Assembly (NCBI GenBank): GCA_029960065.1
Contig: JASCOF010000005.1
Location: 186,001 to 250,000 of the forward strand
Source: Flavobacteriaceae bacterium PS02336
Lineage (GTDB): Bacteria > Bacteroidota > Bacteroidia > Flavobacteriales > Flavobacteriaceae
DNA length: 64,000 bases
Direction of reading: 5' to 3'
A program made the position numbers and the translations under genes. The notes under the pieces were generated by a model. It ran no database searches, was not told where the DNA came from, and saw nothing but the letters and a program-made list of their open reading frames with translations. Below, piece after piece: positions 44,942 through 54,141 of the stretch. The number at the start of each line of letters is the position of its first letter. Position 1 is the stretch's first letter.

Positions 44942-47428
44942 ATGCATATTAGAAAAAACATAAAAAGCATAAGTTTATGGGCAGTCGCAGCGGGAGTTAT
45001 TTTACTGAATTCCTGCACTAAAAAAGAAGACGCATTTATAAACCGAAAAGTTTCTTTTAATACAGATTGGAGCTTTCATCTTAATGACAGCATTATTGAT
45101 AAAGATACTATTGGAACTTCAACAAAATGGAGAACTTTAGATGTGCCGCACGATTGGAGCATCGAAGGAAAATTTGATGAAAAAAGTCCTGCAGGTTATG
45201 GAGGCGGAGCATTAAACGGAGGTTTAGGCTGGTACAAAAAATCATTTAAAGTTGCAGCAGAAGACAGCACAAAGGTAACCTCTATCACTTTTGATGGTGT
45301 TTACAGAAACAGCGAAGTCTGGATAAACGGTCATTATTTAGGAAAACGTCCAAATGGATATATTGGTTTTCAATATGATATGTCACCGTATTTAAATTAC
45401 GGAGACAAAAACAACGAAATCATTGTTAAGGTTGACAATTCAAAACAACCCAATTCACGCTGGTATTCGGGTTCAGGAATTTTTAGAAATGTCTGGATCG
45501 AAACTACAGATAAATTGCACGTTGCACAATGGGGAACTTATGTGACTACGCCAAAAGTTACAGCAGAAAAAGCTTCTGTTAATTTTGAGACAACTATTCA
45601 GAATCAATATGCAGCAGAAAAAAAAGCGACTATAACCACTACTATTTTTAAAGAAGATACTAAAGTAACATCGGTTACTCAAAATATAACAATTGGTGCG
45701 AATGCCAATCAAACTCTAAAACAATCGGCAGAAGTTGAAACGCCGATTTTATGGTCGGTTGAAAAACCAGAATTGTACACAGCAGTTACCGAAATTTCGC
45801 TTGACGACAAAATCATCGATCAATACAAAACCAATTTCGGAATCAGAGATTTTAAATTTGACTTAAACAAAGGTTTTATTTTGAATGGAAAACAGGTCAA
45901 AATAAAAGGAGTTTGTCTGCATCACGATTTAGGTCCGTTGGGTTCGGCGATTAATACGCGCGCTATCGAACGCCAATTAGAAATCATGAAAGAAATGGGT
46001 GTAAACGGAATCAGAACTTCTCATAATCCGCCAGCTCCAGAACTTTTAGACCTTTGCGATAAAATGGGTTTCATTGTTATGGATGAAGCTTTTGACATGT
46101 GGAAACAAACCAAAACCAAATACGATTACGGAAACGATTGGGACAAATGGCACAAAAAAGATCTAATTGATCAATTGCTTCGCGACCGAAATCATCCAAG
46201 TATTTTTGTTTGGAGCATTGGAAATGAAATCCCAGAACAATGGAATGAAAAAGGGGTTGAAATTGCCAAAGAATTAGCGGCAATTACGCGCCAATATGAT
46301 AAAACGCGTCCGTTAACAGCAGCGATGAATCCGCCGGTAAACATGAATATTGATGCGGTAACTTTACAGTTTGAGAAAAAAGACGTATCAATTAATCCGC
46401 TTGCAGGATCAGGAGTTTTAGATTTAATCGGATACAATTATGCACATCAAACGTATGAACATCATTTAAAAAACTTTCCAAATACGCCTTTTATTGCAAC
46501 CGAAACTACTTCAGGTTTACAAACTAGAGGATATTATGATGCGGTTTCAGATACTATTAAAAAATGGCCGGTTAGTTGGGATAAAAAATTTGATGGAGGA
46601 AATCCTGGAAATACCGTTTCAGCTTACGATCAAGTTCAGACTCCGTGGGGTTCTACGCACGAAGCGACTTGGAAAGTCATTAAAAAACACGATTTCCTTT
46701 CTGGAATGTACATTTGGACCGGTTTTGATTACATCGGAGAACCAACGCCTTACGAATGGCCGTCAATCAGTTCGTATTTCGGAATTGCAGATTTAGCCGG
46801 TTTCCCGAAAGACGTTTATTATATGTACCAAAGTGAATGGACAGACAAAACGGTTCTTCACATTTTCCCGCATTGGAATTGGAAAGCGGGACAAACAGTT
46901 GACGTTTGGGCATACTACAATAAAGCCGATGAGGTGGAACTTTTCGTAAACGGAAAATCTGTTGGAAAAAGAAGCAAAAAAGGAGACGATTTACACGTAA
47001 TGTGGAGAATTCCTTTTGAAGCTGGAACTTTAAAAGCAGTTTCTCGTAAAGACGGAAAAGTGGTTTTAGAAAAAGAAATCAAAACAGCTGGAAATCCTTC
47101 ACAATTAAAACTGACAGCAGACAGAAGTACCATCAAAGCAGATAAAAACGATTTGTCATTTATTACAGTTGACATTTTAGATGATAAAGGAACTTTAGCG
47201 CCAAATGCCAATAACGAAATCAATTTCTCTTTAAAAGGAAACGGAAAAATAGTAGGTGTTTGCAGTGGAGATCCAGTTAGCCACGAATCGTATAAAGGAA
47301 ATAAACATACGGCTTTGGCAGGAAAATGTTTGGTAATAGTTCAGTCTGGAGATCAATCTGGAAGATTAGAATTAACTGCTAAAGCGAATGGCTTAAAACA
47401 ATCCACAATTGTAATTACAACAGAATAA
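44942..47428 (+). CDS. GH2 glycosidase, probable beta-galactosidase
   Basis: 828 residues. Lipoprotein signal with C25 (VILLNSC, then TKKEDAF). The order is sugar-binding jelly roll (about 40-200), Ig-like domain, TIM barrel (about 300-600) and a C-terminal beta part of the DUF4982/Ig type. The barrel has the GH2 signatures GVNGIRTSHNPPAPELLDLCD and SIFVWSIGNEIPEQW (acid/base E429). The nucleophile is E521 in FIATETTS. In xyloglucan loci a GH2 removes beta-galactose from side chains, probably in the periplasm. It starts the enzyme part of the locus. Specificity for galactose is inferred from context. Confidence 0.9.
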   Translation: MHIRKNIKSISLWAVAAGVILLNSCTKKEDAFINRKVSFNTDWSFHLNDSIIDKDTIGTSTKWRTLDVPHDWSIEGKFDEKSPAGYGGGALNGGLGWYKKSFKVAAEDSTKVTSITFDGVYRNSEVWINGHYLGKRPNGYIGFQYDMSPYLNYGDKNNEIIVKVDNSKQPNSRWYSGSGIFRNVWIETTDKLHVAQWGTYVTTPKVTAEKASVNFETTIQNQYAAEKKATITTTIFKEDTKVTSVTQNITIGANANQTLKQSAEVETPILWSVEKPELYTAVTEISLDDKIIDQYKTNFGIRDFKFDLNKGFILNGKQVKIKGVCLHHDLGPLGSAINTRAIERQLEIMKEMGVNGIRTSHNPPAPELLDLCDKMGFIVMDEAFDMWKQTKTKYDYGNDWDKWHKKDLIDQLLRDRNHPSIFVWSIGNEIPEQWNEKGVEIAKELAAITRQYDKTRPLTAAMNPPVNMNIDAVTLQFEKKDVSINPLAGSGVLDLIGYNYAHQTYEHHLKNFPNTPFIATETTSGLQTRGYYDAVSDTIKKWPVSWDKKFDGGNPGNTVSAYDQVQTPWGSTHEATWKVIKKHDFLSGMYIWTGFDYIGEPTPYEWPSISSYFGIADLAGFPKDVYYMYQSEWTDKTVLHIFPHWNWKAGQTVDVWAYYNKADEVELFVNGKSVGKRSKKGDDLHVMWRIPFEAGTLKAVSRKDGKVVLEKEIKTAGNPSQLKLTADRSTIKADKNDLSFITVDILDDKGTLAPNANNEINFSLKGNGKIVGVCSGDPVSHESYKGNKHTALAGKCLVIVQSGDQSGRLELTAKANGLKQSTIVITTE

Positions 47429-47483
47429 ATTTTTGAAATTTTAAATAGAACCACAGATTAAAAGGATTAAAAAGATTTTTATG

Positions 47484-47599
47484 CTCTCGCAGATTTAGCA
47501 GATCATGCAGATTTATTTTTCCAAATCTCTGTAAAAAGATCGCCACAGATTAAAGTATTAAAAGATTTAAATCTGCATGATCTGCTAAATCTGCGAGAG
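47484..47599. repeat. Perfect 32-bp inverted repeat
   Basis: Left arm 47484-47515 (begins CTCTCGCAGATTTAGCAG) and right arm 47568-47599 are exact reverse complements, separated by 52 bp. A diverged copy of the same element lies at 50188-50263, after the next gene. The spacer holds CCACAGATTAAA words. Confidence 0.9.
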
Positions 47600-47636
47600 A
47601 AAAGAAAAAAGAAAAAAATCCTTTAGAATCCTTTTA

Positions 47637-47654
47637 TCCCGATAGCTATCGGGA
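47637..47654. repeat. Perfect 18-bp palindrome
   Basis: TCCCGATAGCTATCGGGA, 26 bases before the GH31 start codon. It is self-complementary over its whole length. It could be a dispersed repeat or influence translation of the next gene. Confidence 0.8.
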
Positions 47655-47679
47655 GTGACAAAAAAATAAAAAGTAACCA

Positions 47680-50079
47680 ATGAAAAACTCAAAATTAACC
47701 GCACTATTTTCTGCTTTAATGTTTGGATTTTTAGCAGTTCCAAATGCTAACGCTCAAATCCAAAATGCAGACGTACTGAATGCACCAATAGATATCAGCA
47801 AAGATTTTCAGAACTATCTGAACACTTTTTATTTTGCAGACGAATTGGCTTCTTTTGATCCTGCAACAGGAAAAGGAACCATCAAATATCTGCGATACAA
47901 TTATAAAACACGTCAGGCTTTCAACAACATGATGATGAAACCAGATGTGGAAAAAGCAAACGAATTTCCAACAACAGAATATGCAGAATCTCCTGTTTTG
48001 CCATTCGAAATTCAGTTTGTTTCAGATAGAACGGTTCGTATTAAAACCACTTCTGGGCCACAATTTCATCCAGAAAAAGAATCATTGATGTTGGTTGACG
48101 GCGTTGCGCCAAATCATCCTGAATTATGGAAATATGCTAAAATTGAAGGCGGTCACAGTTACACAAGCAAACACGGGAAAGTTGAAATTTTGACAAAACC
48201 GTGGCATGTAAAAATCTACGATGAAAAAGGAAAATTACTGACAAGCACACTTCACGATACTGACTTTAAAAATACGTATACGCCAACACTTCCGTTTTCT
48301 TACGTTCGCAGAAACAGCGATTATTCAAGAAGTATGGGCGCGGCTTTCAGCTTAGAACCAGATGAAAAAATATTTGGCTGTGGAGAATCATTCACACAAT
48401 TCAACAAACGCGGTTCAAAAGTAGTTTTATGGGCAGATGACGCTAACGGAATCCAAAATGAAACCATGTACAAACCGATTCCGTTTTACATGAGCAGTCG
48501 TGGTTACGGAGTTTTCATGCACCATTCAACACCAATTACAGTTGACTTTGGTAAATACTTTTCAAGTGCGAACGAAATGTATATTGGAGACGACGAAGCC
48601 GATTTGTTTTTCTTCATCGGAGAACCAAAAGATATCTTAGACCAATACACGAATTTGACTGGAAAAGCGGCAATGCCACCGCTTTGGTCTTTCGGTTTTT
48701 GGATGAGCAGAATTACTTATTTCTCTGAAAAAGAAGGAAGAGAAGTAGCAAAGGATTTGCGTAAATACAAAATCCCAACAGATGTTATTCACTTTGATAC
48801 AGGCTGGTTTGATGTAGATTGGAGAAACAATTACGAGTTTGCAAAATCTCGTTTCCCAGACGCGACAAAAATGATGTCTGATTTAAAGAAAGATGGTTTC
48901 CAAGTTTGTCTTTGGCAGTTACCTTATTTCACGCCAAAGAATACTTTGTTCCCAGAAATCATGGATAAAAATTTAGCGGTAAGAGACAGAAAAGGAAATC
49001 TTCCTTATGAAGATGCTGTTTTAGATTTCTCAAATCCAGAAACTGTAACTTGGTACCAAGGAAAATTGAAAAAATTATTCGATGAAGGCGTTGCGGTTTT
49101 TAAAGTAGATTTTGGAGAAGCAGCTCCGCCAGACGGAATTTACCATTCTGGAAGAACAGGTTTTTACGAACACAATTTATATCCATTACGTTACAACAAA
49201 GCGGTTGCAGAAATCACTCAAAAAGAAAAAGGATATACTTTAATCTGGGCAAGAAGTACTTGGGCAGGATCGCAGCGTTACCCTTTACATTGGGGAGGAG
49301 ATTCTGAAACTACAAACGGAGCAATGTCGGCAGAATTACGCGGCGGACTTTCTTTAGGATTAAGCGGATTCAGTTTCTGGAGTCACGACGTTGGAGGATT
49401 TGCTACAAAATCTCCTGAAAATATTTACCGAAGATGGACACCATTCGGAATGTTGACTTCGCACGTAAGAAGCCACGGAGAACCTCCGCGCGAGCCTTGG
49501 TTGTACAGCAAAGATTTCTTAGAAGGATTTAGAAAAGCAGACAATATGCGTTACGAATTAATGCCATACATCTACGCTCAAGCAAAAGAAAGTTCTCAAA
49601 AAGGATTACCAATGATGCGTGCTCTTTTTGTAGAATATCCAAACGATCCGGGCGCTTGGTTAGTAGACAATCAATATTTATTTGGATCAAGTATGTTGGT
49701 TGCACCACTTTTTGAAGAAGTTGAAGAAAGAGACGTTTATCTTCCAGAAGGAACGTGGATCGATTACCAAACTAAAAAAGTGTACCAATCGGGCTGGCAT
49801 AAAATCAAAGCGGGTGAAATACCAATTATCGTTTTAATCAAAGATGGAACTGCAATTCCGCACATCGGTTTAGCGCAGTCTACAAAAGATATGGATTGGA
49901 GTAAATTGACCTTAAAAGTGTATGCAAGCGATAAAACTACTTCGGCAACAGCCAAAGTGTTTTTACCAGAAGGCGATGCAGTACAAGAAATAAAAGTGAA
50001 TAAAACTGGAAACAATTTTGAAGTAGCTGCAAATCCACTAAACGGAAAAACCACTTTTAAAACGGAGTGGGCAAAATAA
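47680..50079 (+). CDS. GH31 alpha-glycosidase, probable alpha-xylosidase
   Basis: 799 residues with a signal peptide (ending NANAQ). The order is N-terminal beta-sandwich, (beta/alpha)8 barrel and C-terminal beta domains. The catalytic nucleophile is D477 (VFKVDFGEAAPPDG) and the acid/base is D541 (HWGGDSETTNGAMSAELRGGL). The motifs WMSRITYFSEKEG and HFDTGWFDVDWRNNYEF are those of the YicI-like alpha-xylosidases. In a xyloglucan locus it releases xylose from the non-reducing end in the periplasm. It is preceded and followed by repeat-rich gaps, on the same strand as its neighbours. Confidence 0.92.
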   Translation: MKNSKLTALFSALMFGFLAVPNANAQIQNADVLNAPIDISKDFQNYLNTFYFADELASFDPATGKGTIKYLRYNYKTRQAFNNMMMKPDVEKANEFPTTEYAESPVLPFEIQFVSDRTVRIKTTSGPQFHPEKESLMLVDGVAPNHPELWKYAKIEGGHSYTSKHGKVEILTKPWHVKIYDEKGKLLTSTLHDTDFKNTYTPTLPFSYVRRNSDYSRSMGAAFSLEPDEKIFGCGESFTQFNKRGSKVVLWADDANGIQNETMYKPIPFYMSSRGYGVFMHHSTPITVDFGKYFSSANEMYIGDDEADLFFFIGEPKDILDQYTNLTGKAAMPPLWSFGFWMSRITYFSEKEGREVAKDLRKYKIPTDVIHFDTGWFDVDWRNNYEFAKSRFPDATKMMSDLKKDGFQVCLWQLPYFTPKNTLFPEIMDKNLAVRDRKGNLPYEDAVLDFSNPETVTWYQGKLKKLFDEGVAVFKVDFGEAAPPDGIYHSGRTGFYEHNLYPLRYNKAVAEITQKEKGYTLIWARSTWAGSQRYPLHWGGDSETTNGAMSAELRGGLSLGLSGFSFWSHDVGGFATKSPENIYRRWTPFGMLTSHVRSHGEPPREPWLYSKDFLEGFRKADNMRYELMPYIYAQAKESSQKGLPMMRALFVEYPNDPGAWLVDNQYLFGSSMLVAPLFEEVEERDVYLPEGTWIDYQTKKVYQSGWHKIKAGEIPIIVLIKDGTAIPHIGLAQSTKDMDWSKLTLKVYASDKTTSATAKVFLPEGDAVQEIKVNKTGNNFEVAANPLNGKTTFKTEWAK

Positions 50080-50087
50080 AAAAGTTA

Positions 50088-50146
50088 GCCACGAATTACA
50101 CGAATTTGCACAAATTTAATTCCTGGAAATTGATGCAATTCGTGGC
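50088..50146. repeat. Inverted repeat GCCACGAATT ... AATTCGTGGC
   Basis: Exact 10-bp arms at 50088-50097 and 50137-50146. The spacer contains further CACGAATT and CACAAATTT words. It looks like a small dispersed non-coding repeat. It starts eight bases after the GH31 stop codon. Confidence 0.75.
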
Positions 50147-50187
50147 AAAAAAATAGCCACAGATTGCACAGATTAAAGAGATTATTA

Positions 50188-50263
50188 CTCTCGCAGATTT
50201 AGCAGATCATGCAGATTTTTTTTAATTTTTTAAAATCAGCTCAATCTGCCAAATCTGCGAGAG
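50188..50263. repeat. Diverged copy of the 32-bp inverted repeat
   Basis: The left arm (50188-50216) is identical to the left arm at 47484 for 29 bases. The right arm (50243-50263) pairs with one mismatch over the outer 21 bases. CACAGATTAAAGAGATT precedes it, as a similar CACAGATTAAA sequence does in the first copy. Confidence 0.85.
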
Positions 50264-50315
50264 AAAAATAAAAATCCTTTAAGTCAGCGGCAAGAAAAAT
50301 ATAATACCAAAAAAC

Positions 50316-52322
50316 ATGAAAAACTATCTAATTCTCCCAGCCGTATTGTTTTCGATAGCAATAGGCTACAGTCAAAAAACGAAAAGCGCTTACGAATTGG
50401 CATCGCCAAACGGAAAAAACAAAATCAAATTTGAGCTCGTAAAAAATGCTCCAAAATACGCAGTTTCTCACGGAAAAACAGAAGTAATTTCTCCGTCAGA
50501 TATGGGATTTGTATTGAAAGGAAACGAAGATTTAAGTTCAAACTTTGAAATAAAAGGAGCAAAAACTTCTACGTTTGACGAAACTTGGGAACAAGTTTGG
50601 GGAGAAAAGAAAAATATTAGAAATCACTACAATCAATTAGTTGTTGATTTACAGCAAAAAACAGGAAACAAAAGAAAATTACAAATTCAGTTTCGTGCTT
50701 TTGACGACGGAGTGGCTTTCAGATATGTGTATCCAAAACAAAATGTAAAAGACAGTATTTTCATTACAGATGAAAAAACGACTTTTAACTTAAAAGAAGA
50801 CGGAAAAGCTTGGTGGATTCCTGCAAACAGAGAAAACCGTGACGAATATCTTTTCAAAGATGCGCCGGTAAGTACTTTGGATACCGTTTTAACACCATTA
50901 ACGATTGAAAGCAAAAACGGATTAGCATTAAGTTTCCACGAAGCAAACTTGATCGATTTTGCGAGTATGACTTTGGTAAATACTAAAGGAACAGAGTTAA
51001 AATCGGATTTGGTGCCATGGTCTGACGGTATTAAAGTTCGCGTAAAAGATACTTTCACTTCTTCTTGGAGAACACTTCAAATTGGAGAAAATCCAGGAGA
51101 ATTGATTACTTCTTATTTGGTTTTAAACTTAAACGAACCAAACAAATTAAAGAATACAAACAGCTATTTCAAACCGTACAAATATTTAGGAATCTGGTGG
51201 GGAATGCACATCGGGAAATATACTTTCTGGGAAAGCGACAAACAAGGGGCAACAACCAAAAATGCTGAAACGTATATCGATTTTACAGCAAAAGAAGGCT
51301 TCAACCATTTATTAATTGAAGGCTGGAACAAAGGCTGGACGCCGGGTTGGTATGAAAACCGTATGCACATGTTCAGTTTCACAAAAAGTGCTGACAATTT
51401 CGACCTAGAAAAAGTGGTTGAATACGGAAAGAAAAAGAATATCGAATTAATCGGCTATCACGAAACAGGTTCAAACTTAATTAATTACTTAAAAGAAGTT
51501 GATGAAGGTTTTGCTTTATACAAAAAACTAGGAATTCATACCGTAAAAATCGGTCACGTAGGTTCTAAATTGAACATGAAACAAATGCACTTTGGACAGT
51601 TTGGCGTAAATTATTTCAGATATATTTTAGAAAAAGCAGCGCAATACGATTTAGCCGTTTTGTACCACGAATCAATTAAAGATACAGGAGAAAGAAGAAC
51701 TTTCCCAAACATGGTTTCGAGAGAAGCAGCGCGCGGACAAGAATATAACGCTTGGAGCGAAGGAAATCCGCCAAACCATTTAAGTATTATTCCGTTTACA
51801 AGATTGCTTTCTGGACCAATGGATTTTACACCTGGAATTTTTGATGTTGAGGTAAAACAAGGTTATCCTGGAAAAAGAATTCAGGGAACAGTTGGACAGC
51901 AATTGGCATTATATGTTACGATTTATTCTCCAATTCAAATGTTGGCAGACCTTCCAGAAAACTACGAAGGAAAACCAGCGTTGCAATTCTTAAAAGATGT
52001 TCCAACAGATTGGGAAGACACTAAAATCTTAGAAGGAAAAATCGGTGAATACATCACAACAGCGAGAAAAGACAGAAACAGCGCAGACTGGTATTTAGGA
52101 ACTTTGACCAATGAAAAACCAAGAAATGTTGAAGTTTCATTAGCATTCTTAGATCCAAGCGCAACTTATGAAGCTCAGATTTATGTAGATGCTGAAGGAA
52201 CAGATCAAAAACACAATCCGGAAGCGGTAGCAATTTCTAAGAAAACAGTAAAAGCTTCAGATAAATTACAATTGAAATTAGGCGGTGCCGGCGGTGGAGC
52301 TGTTAGATTCAAAAAATTGTAA
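50316..52322 (+). CDS. GH97 glycosidase, inverting (SusB-like) type
   Basis: 668 residues with a signal peptide (PAVLFSIAIGYSQ). The order is N-terminal beta-sandwich (to about 270), TIM barrel, and short C-terminal beta domain. The three barrel glutamates are E383 (GYHETGSN), E452 (YHESIKD) and E476 (GQEYNAW). Their spacing equals that of E439, E508 and E532 in the Bacteroides SusB alpha-glucosidase. The position of the nucleophile Asp in retaining GH97 alpha-galactosidases is G413 here (HTVKIGHVG). This argues for an inverting alpha-glucosidase-like enzyme rather than an alpha-galactosidase. Its job in a xyloglucan locus is unclear. Probably periplasmic. Confidence 0.87.
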   Translation: MKNYLILPAVLFSIAIGYSQKTKSAYELASPNGKNKIKFELVKNAPKYAVSHGKTEVISPSDMGFVLKGNEDLSSNFEIKGAKTSTFDETWEQVWGEKKNIRNHYNQLVVDLQQKTGNKRKLQIQFRAFDDGVAFRYVYPKQNVKDSIFITDEKTTFNLKEDGKAWWIPANRENRDEYLFKDAPVSTLDTVLTPLTIESKNGLALSFHEANLIDFASMTLVNTKGTELKSDLVPWSDGIKVRVKDTFTSSWRTLQIGENPGELITSYLVLNLNEPNKLKNTNSYFKPYKYLGIWWGMHIGKYTFWESDKQGATTKNAETYIDFTAKEGFNHLLIEGWNKGWTPGWYENRMHMFSFTKSADNFDLEKVVEYGKKKNIELIGYHETGSNLINYLKEVDEGFALYKKLGIHTVKIGHVGSKLNMKQMHFGQFGVNYFRYILEKAAQYDLAVLYHESIKDTGERRTFPNMVSREAARGQEYNAWSEGNPPNHLSIIPFTRLLSGPMDFTPGIFDVEVKQGYPGKRIQGTVGQQLALYVTIYSPIQMLADLPENYEGKPALQFLKDVPTDWEDTKILEGKIGEYITTARKDRNSADWYLGTLTNEKPRNVEVSLAFLDPSATYEAQIYVDAEGTDQKHNPEAVAISKKTVKASDKLQLKLGGAGGGAVRFKKL

Positions 52323-52350
52323 TTTGGGTTAGAGGTTAAATGTTAGATGT

Positions 52351-52385
52351 TAAACCCGACAGGTTTTTAAAACCTGTCGGGTTTA
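52351..52385. repeat. 35-bp palindrome with CCTGTCGGG core
   Basis: Arms of 17 bp (TAAACCCGACAGGTTTT and its complement) around one central base. It is related to the shorter palindrome at 25985-26007. It may act as a terminator after the GH97 gene, but it lacks a long T run. Confidence 0.8.
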
Positions 52386-52420
52386 CTCAACACAACGATT
52401 ATACACAACGTAATCTGTAG

Positions 52421-52440
52421 AGACGCACTGCAGTGCGTCT
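52421..52440. repeat. REP-like perfect 20-bp palindrome
   Basis: AGACGCACTGCAGTGCGTCT, preceded by GTAG. It differs from the element at 35054-35073 at one base, so this is a second genomic location of the same family. Confidence 0.85.
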
Positions 52441-52464
52441 AACCCATTGTAATTCCGAATAGAT

Positions 52465-54045
52465 ATGAAAAGAATTTTAATAACATCCCTGATTCTCATT
52501 AATCTAATCAATATTAATTTGTTTGGACAAAACAATAATGCTGAAAATCGAATTATAAAAGTTGATTATAAAAAAGAAGCAGGAAAATTAAACACCATGT
52601 TTAAAGAATGCATCGGTGCCGGAAGAGCAAATGAAGGTTTGAGAGCCGACTGGCAGCAACAATTGGCATTGGCAAAAAAAGAATGCGATTTTAAATACAT
52701 CCGTTTTCATGGTTTATTGTCTGATGATATGGCCGTTTATCGCGAAGACGAAAAAGGAAATCCAGAATACAATTACCAATATGTAGATGTTTTGTTCGAT
52801 TATATTGTGAGTCTGAAAATGAAGCCGTTTGTTGAATTAGGTTTTATGCCCAATGCATTAGCAAGCGGAAAAGAAACTATTTTTTGGTGGCGCGGCAACG
52901 TAACACCTCCAAAAGATTATAAAAAATGGGAAGATTTAGTTAAAAATCTAACCGCTCATTTTAAAGAACGTTACGGAGATGAAGAAGTAAAAACTTGGTA
53001 TTTTGAAGTTTGGAACGAACCGAATTTATCACCAGGTTTTTGGACAGGAACGCAGGCAGATTATTTTAAATTATACGATTATGCGGCTCGTGGCGTAAAA
53101 GCTGTAAATCCTGCATACAAAGTAGGCGGACCAGCAACGGCCGGTTCGGGATGGGTTTCGGAAACCATTGATTTTTGTGCGAAGAATAATGTTCCGATGG
53201 ATTTTGTTTCGACGCATACATACGGAGTGAAACACGGATATCTGGACGAATTCGGTACTTCGGGAACGATTTTAAATCAGGACGAATGGAGTGTAAGCGG
53301 CGAAATTATTCATTCTAGAAAATTGATTACGGAATCGGCTAAACCAAATTTAGAATTGCATTACACAGAGTGGAGTTCTTCTTATACACCAGCAGATCCA
53401 ATTCACGACAGTTATCATTCGGCAGCTTATATTCTGCAAAAAATAAAACAAGTTGGTAATGCAGCAAACTCGATGTCATATTGGGTTTTTACCGATATTT
53501 TTGAAGAAGCAGGGCCAAGATTTACGCCTTTTCACGGTGGTTTCGGATTGTTGAATACGCAGGGAATTAAAAAGCCAGCCTATTTCTCTTATTATTTAAT
53601 GAATAAATTGGGAGAAACAGAACTTCAAAACAGCGATAAAGCTTCTTGGACTTCTAAAAATGGAAAAGGCGATGTGCAAGTTTTATTGTGGGATTTTACC
53701 AATACACATCCAGGCGATAAAGAATTGAATCAAACCTATTATGTAAAAGATCTTCCATCAAAAGAAAAAGGAAAAGTAAAAGTGGAAATTGATGGCATTC
53801 AAAAAGGAAAATACCTTTTAGAAATTTACAAAGTGGGTTATAAAGTAAACGACGCTTACGCGGATTATTTAACTTTGAATAAACCAAGTCAGTTAACACG
53901 TGAGCAAGTAAATTTCATAAAAGCGAAAAATAACGGCGCGCCAATTTCGACAGAAAAAATCACGATTGACGGAAAAGGAACTTTCAGCAGAGAATTTAAA
54001 ATCAACGAAAATGACGTTGTTATGCTGAATTTAATTAAACAATAA
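52465..54045 (+). CDS. GH39 family glycosidase, probable beta-xylosidase
   Basis: 526 residues with a signal peptide (NLININLFGQ). The clan GH-A barrel has the acid/base E185 in FEVWNEPNLSPGFW and the nucleophile E302 in LHYTEWSSSYTPADP, both typical of GH39. GH39 members are mostly beta-xylosidases; some act on other sugars. GH39 is not part of the best-known Bacteroides xyloglucan locus, so this may widen the side chains or substrates handled. It is preceded by two palindromes and followed by GH3 after 96 bp. Confidence 0.87.
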   Translation: MKRILITSLILINLININLFGQNNNAENRIIKVDYKKEAGKLNTMFKECIGAGRANEGLRADWQQQLALAKKECDFKYIRFHGLLSDDMAVYREDEKGNPEYNYQYVDVLFDYIVSLKMKPFVELGFMPNALASGKETIFWWRGNVTPPKDYKKWEDLVKNLTAHFKERYGDEEVKTWYFEVWNEPNLSPGFWTGTQADYFKLYDYAARGVKAVNPAYKVGGPATAGSGWVSETIDFCAKNNVPMDFVSTHTYGVKHGYLDEFGTSGTILNQDEWSVSGEIIHSRKLITESAKPNLELHYTEWSSSYTPADPIHDSYHSAAYILQKIKQVGNAANSMSYWVFTDIFEEAGPRFTPFHGGFGLLNTQGIKKPAYFSYYLMNKLGETELQNSDKASWTSKNGKGDVQVLLWDFTNTHPGDKELNQTYYVKDLPSKEKGKVKVEIDGIQKGKYLLEIYKVGYKVNDAYADYLTLNKPSQLTREQVNFIKAKNNGAPISTEKITIDGKGTFSREFKINENDVVMLNLIKQ

Positions 54046-54141
54046 TTGAAATAAAACCACAAACATAAAAATAGTATTAACGGTATTTAAAGGGAATTTG
54101 TGAGGCTCAGAATCTTTAAATCAAAAAACACCTAACTATCT

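Noticed and set aside
46494..46796. 100-residue plus-strand ORF inside the GH2 gene
   Set aside because: It is an alternative frame of a conserved catalytic domain; no signal or motif.
47429..50315. Insertion sequence ends around the GH31 gene
   Set aside because: Inverted repeats flank the gene, but each is itself a complete hairpin. No transposase or target-site duplication is seen, and the gene is a normal GH31.
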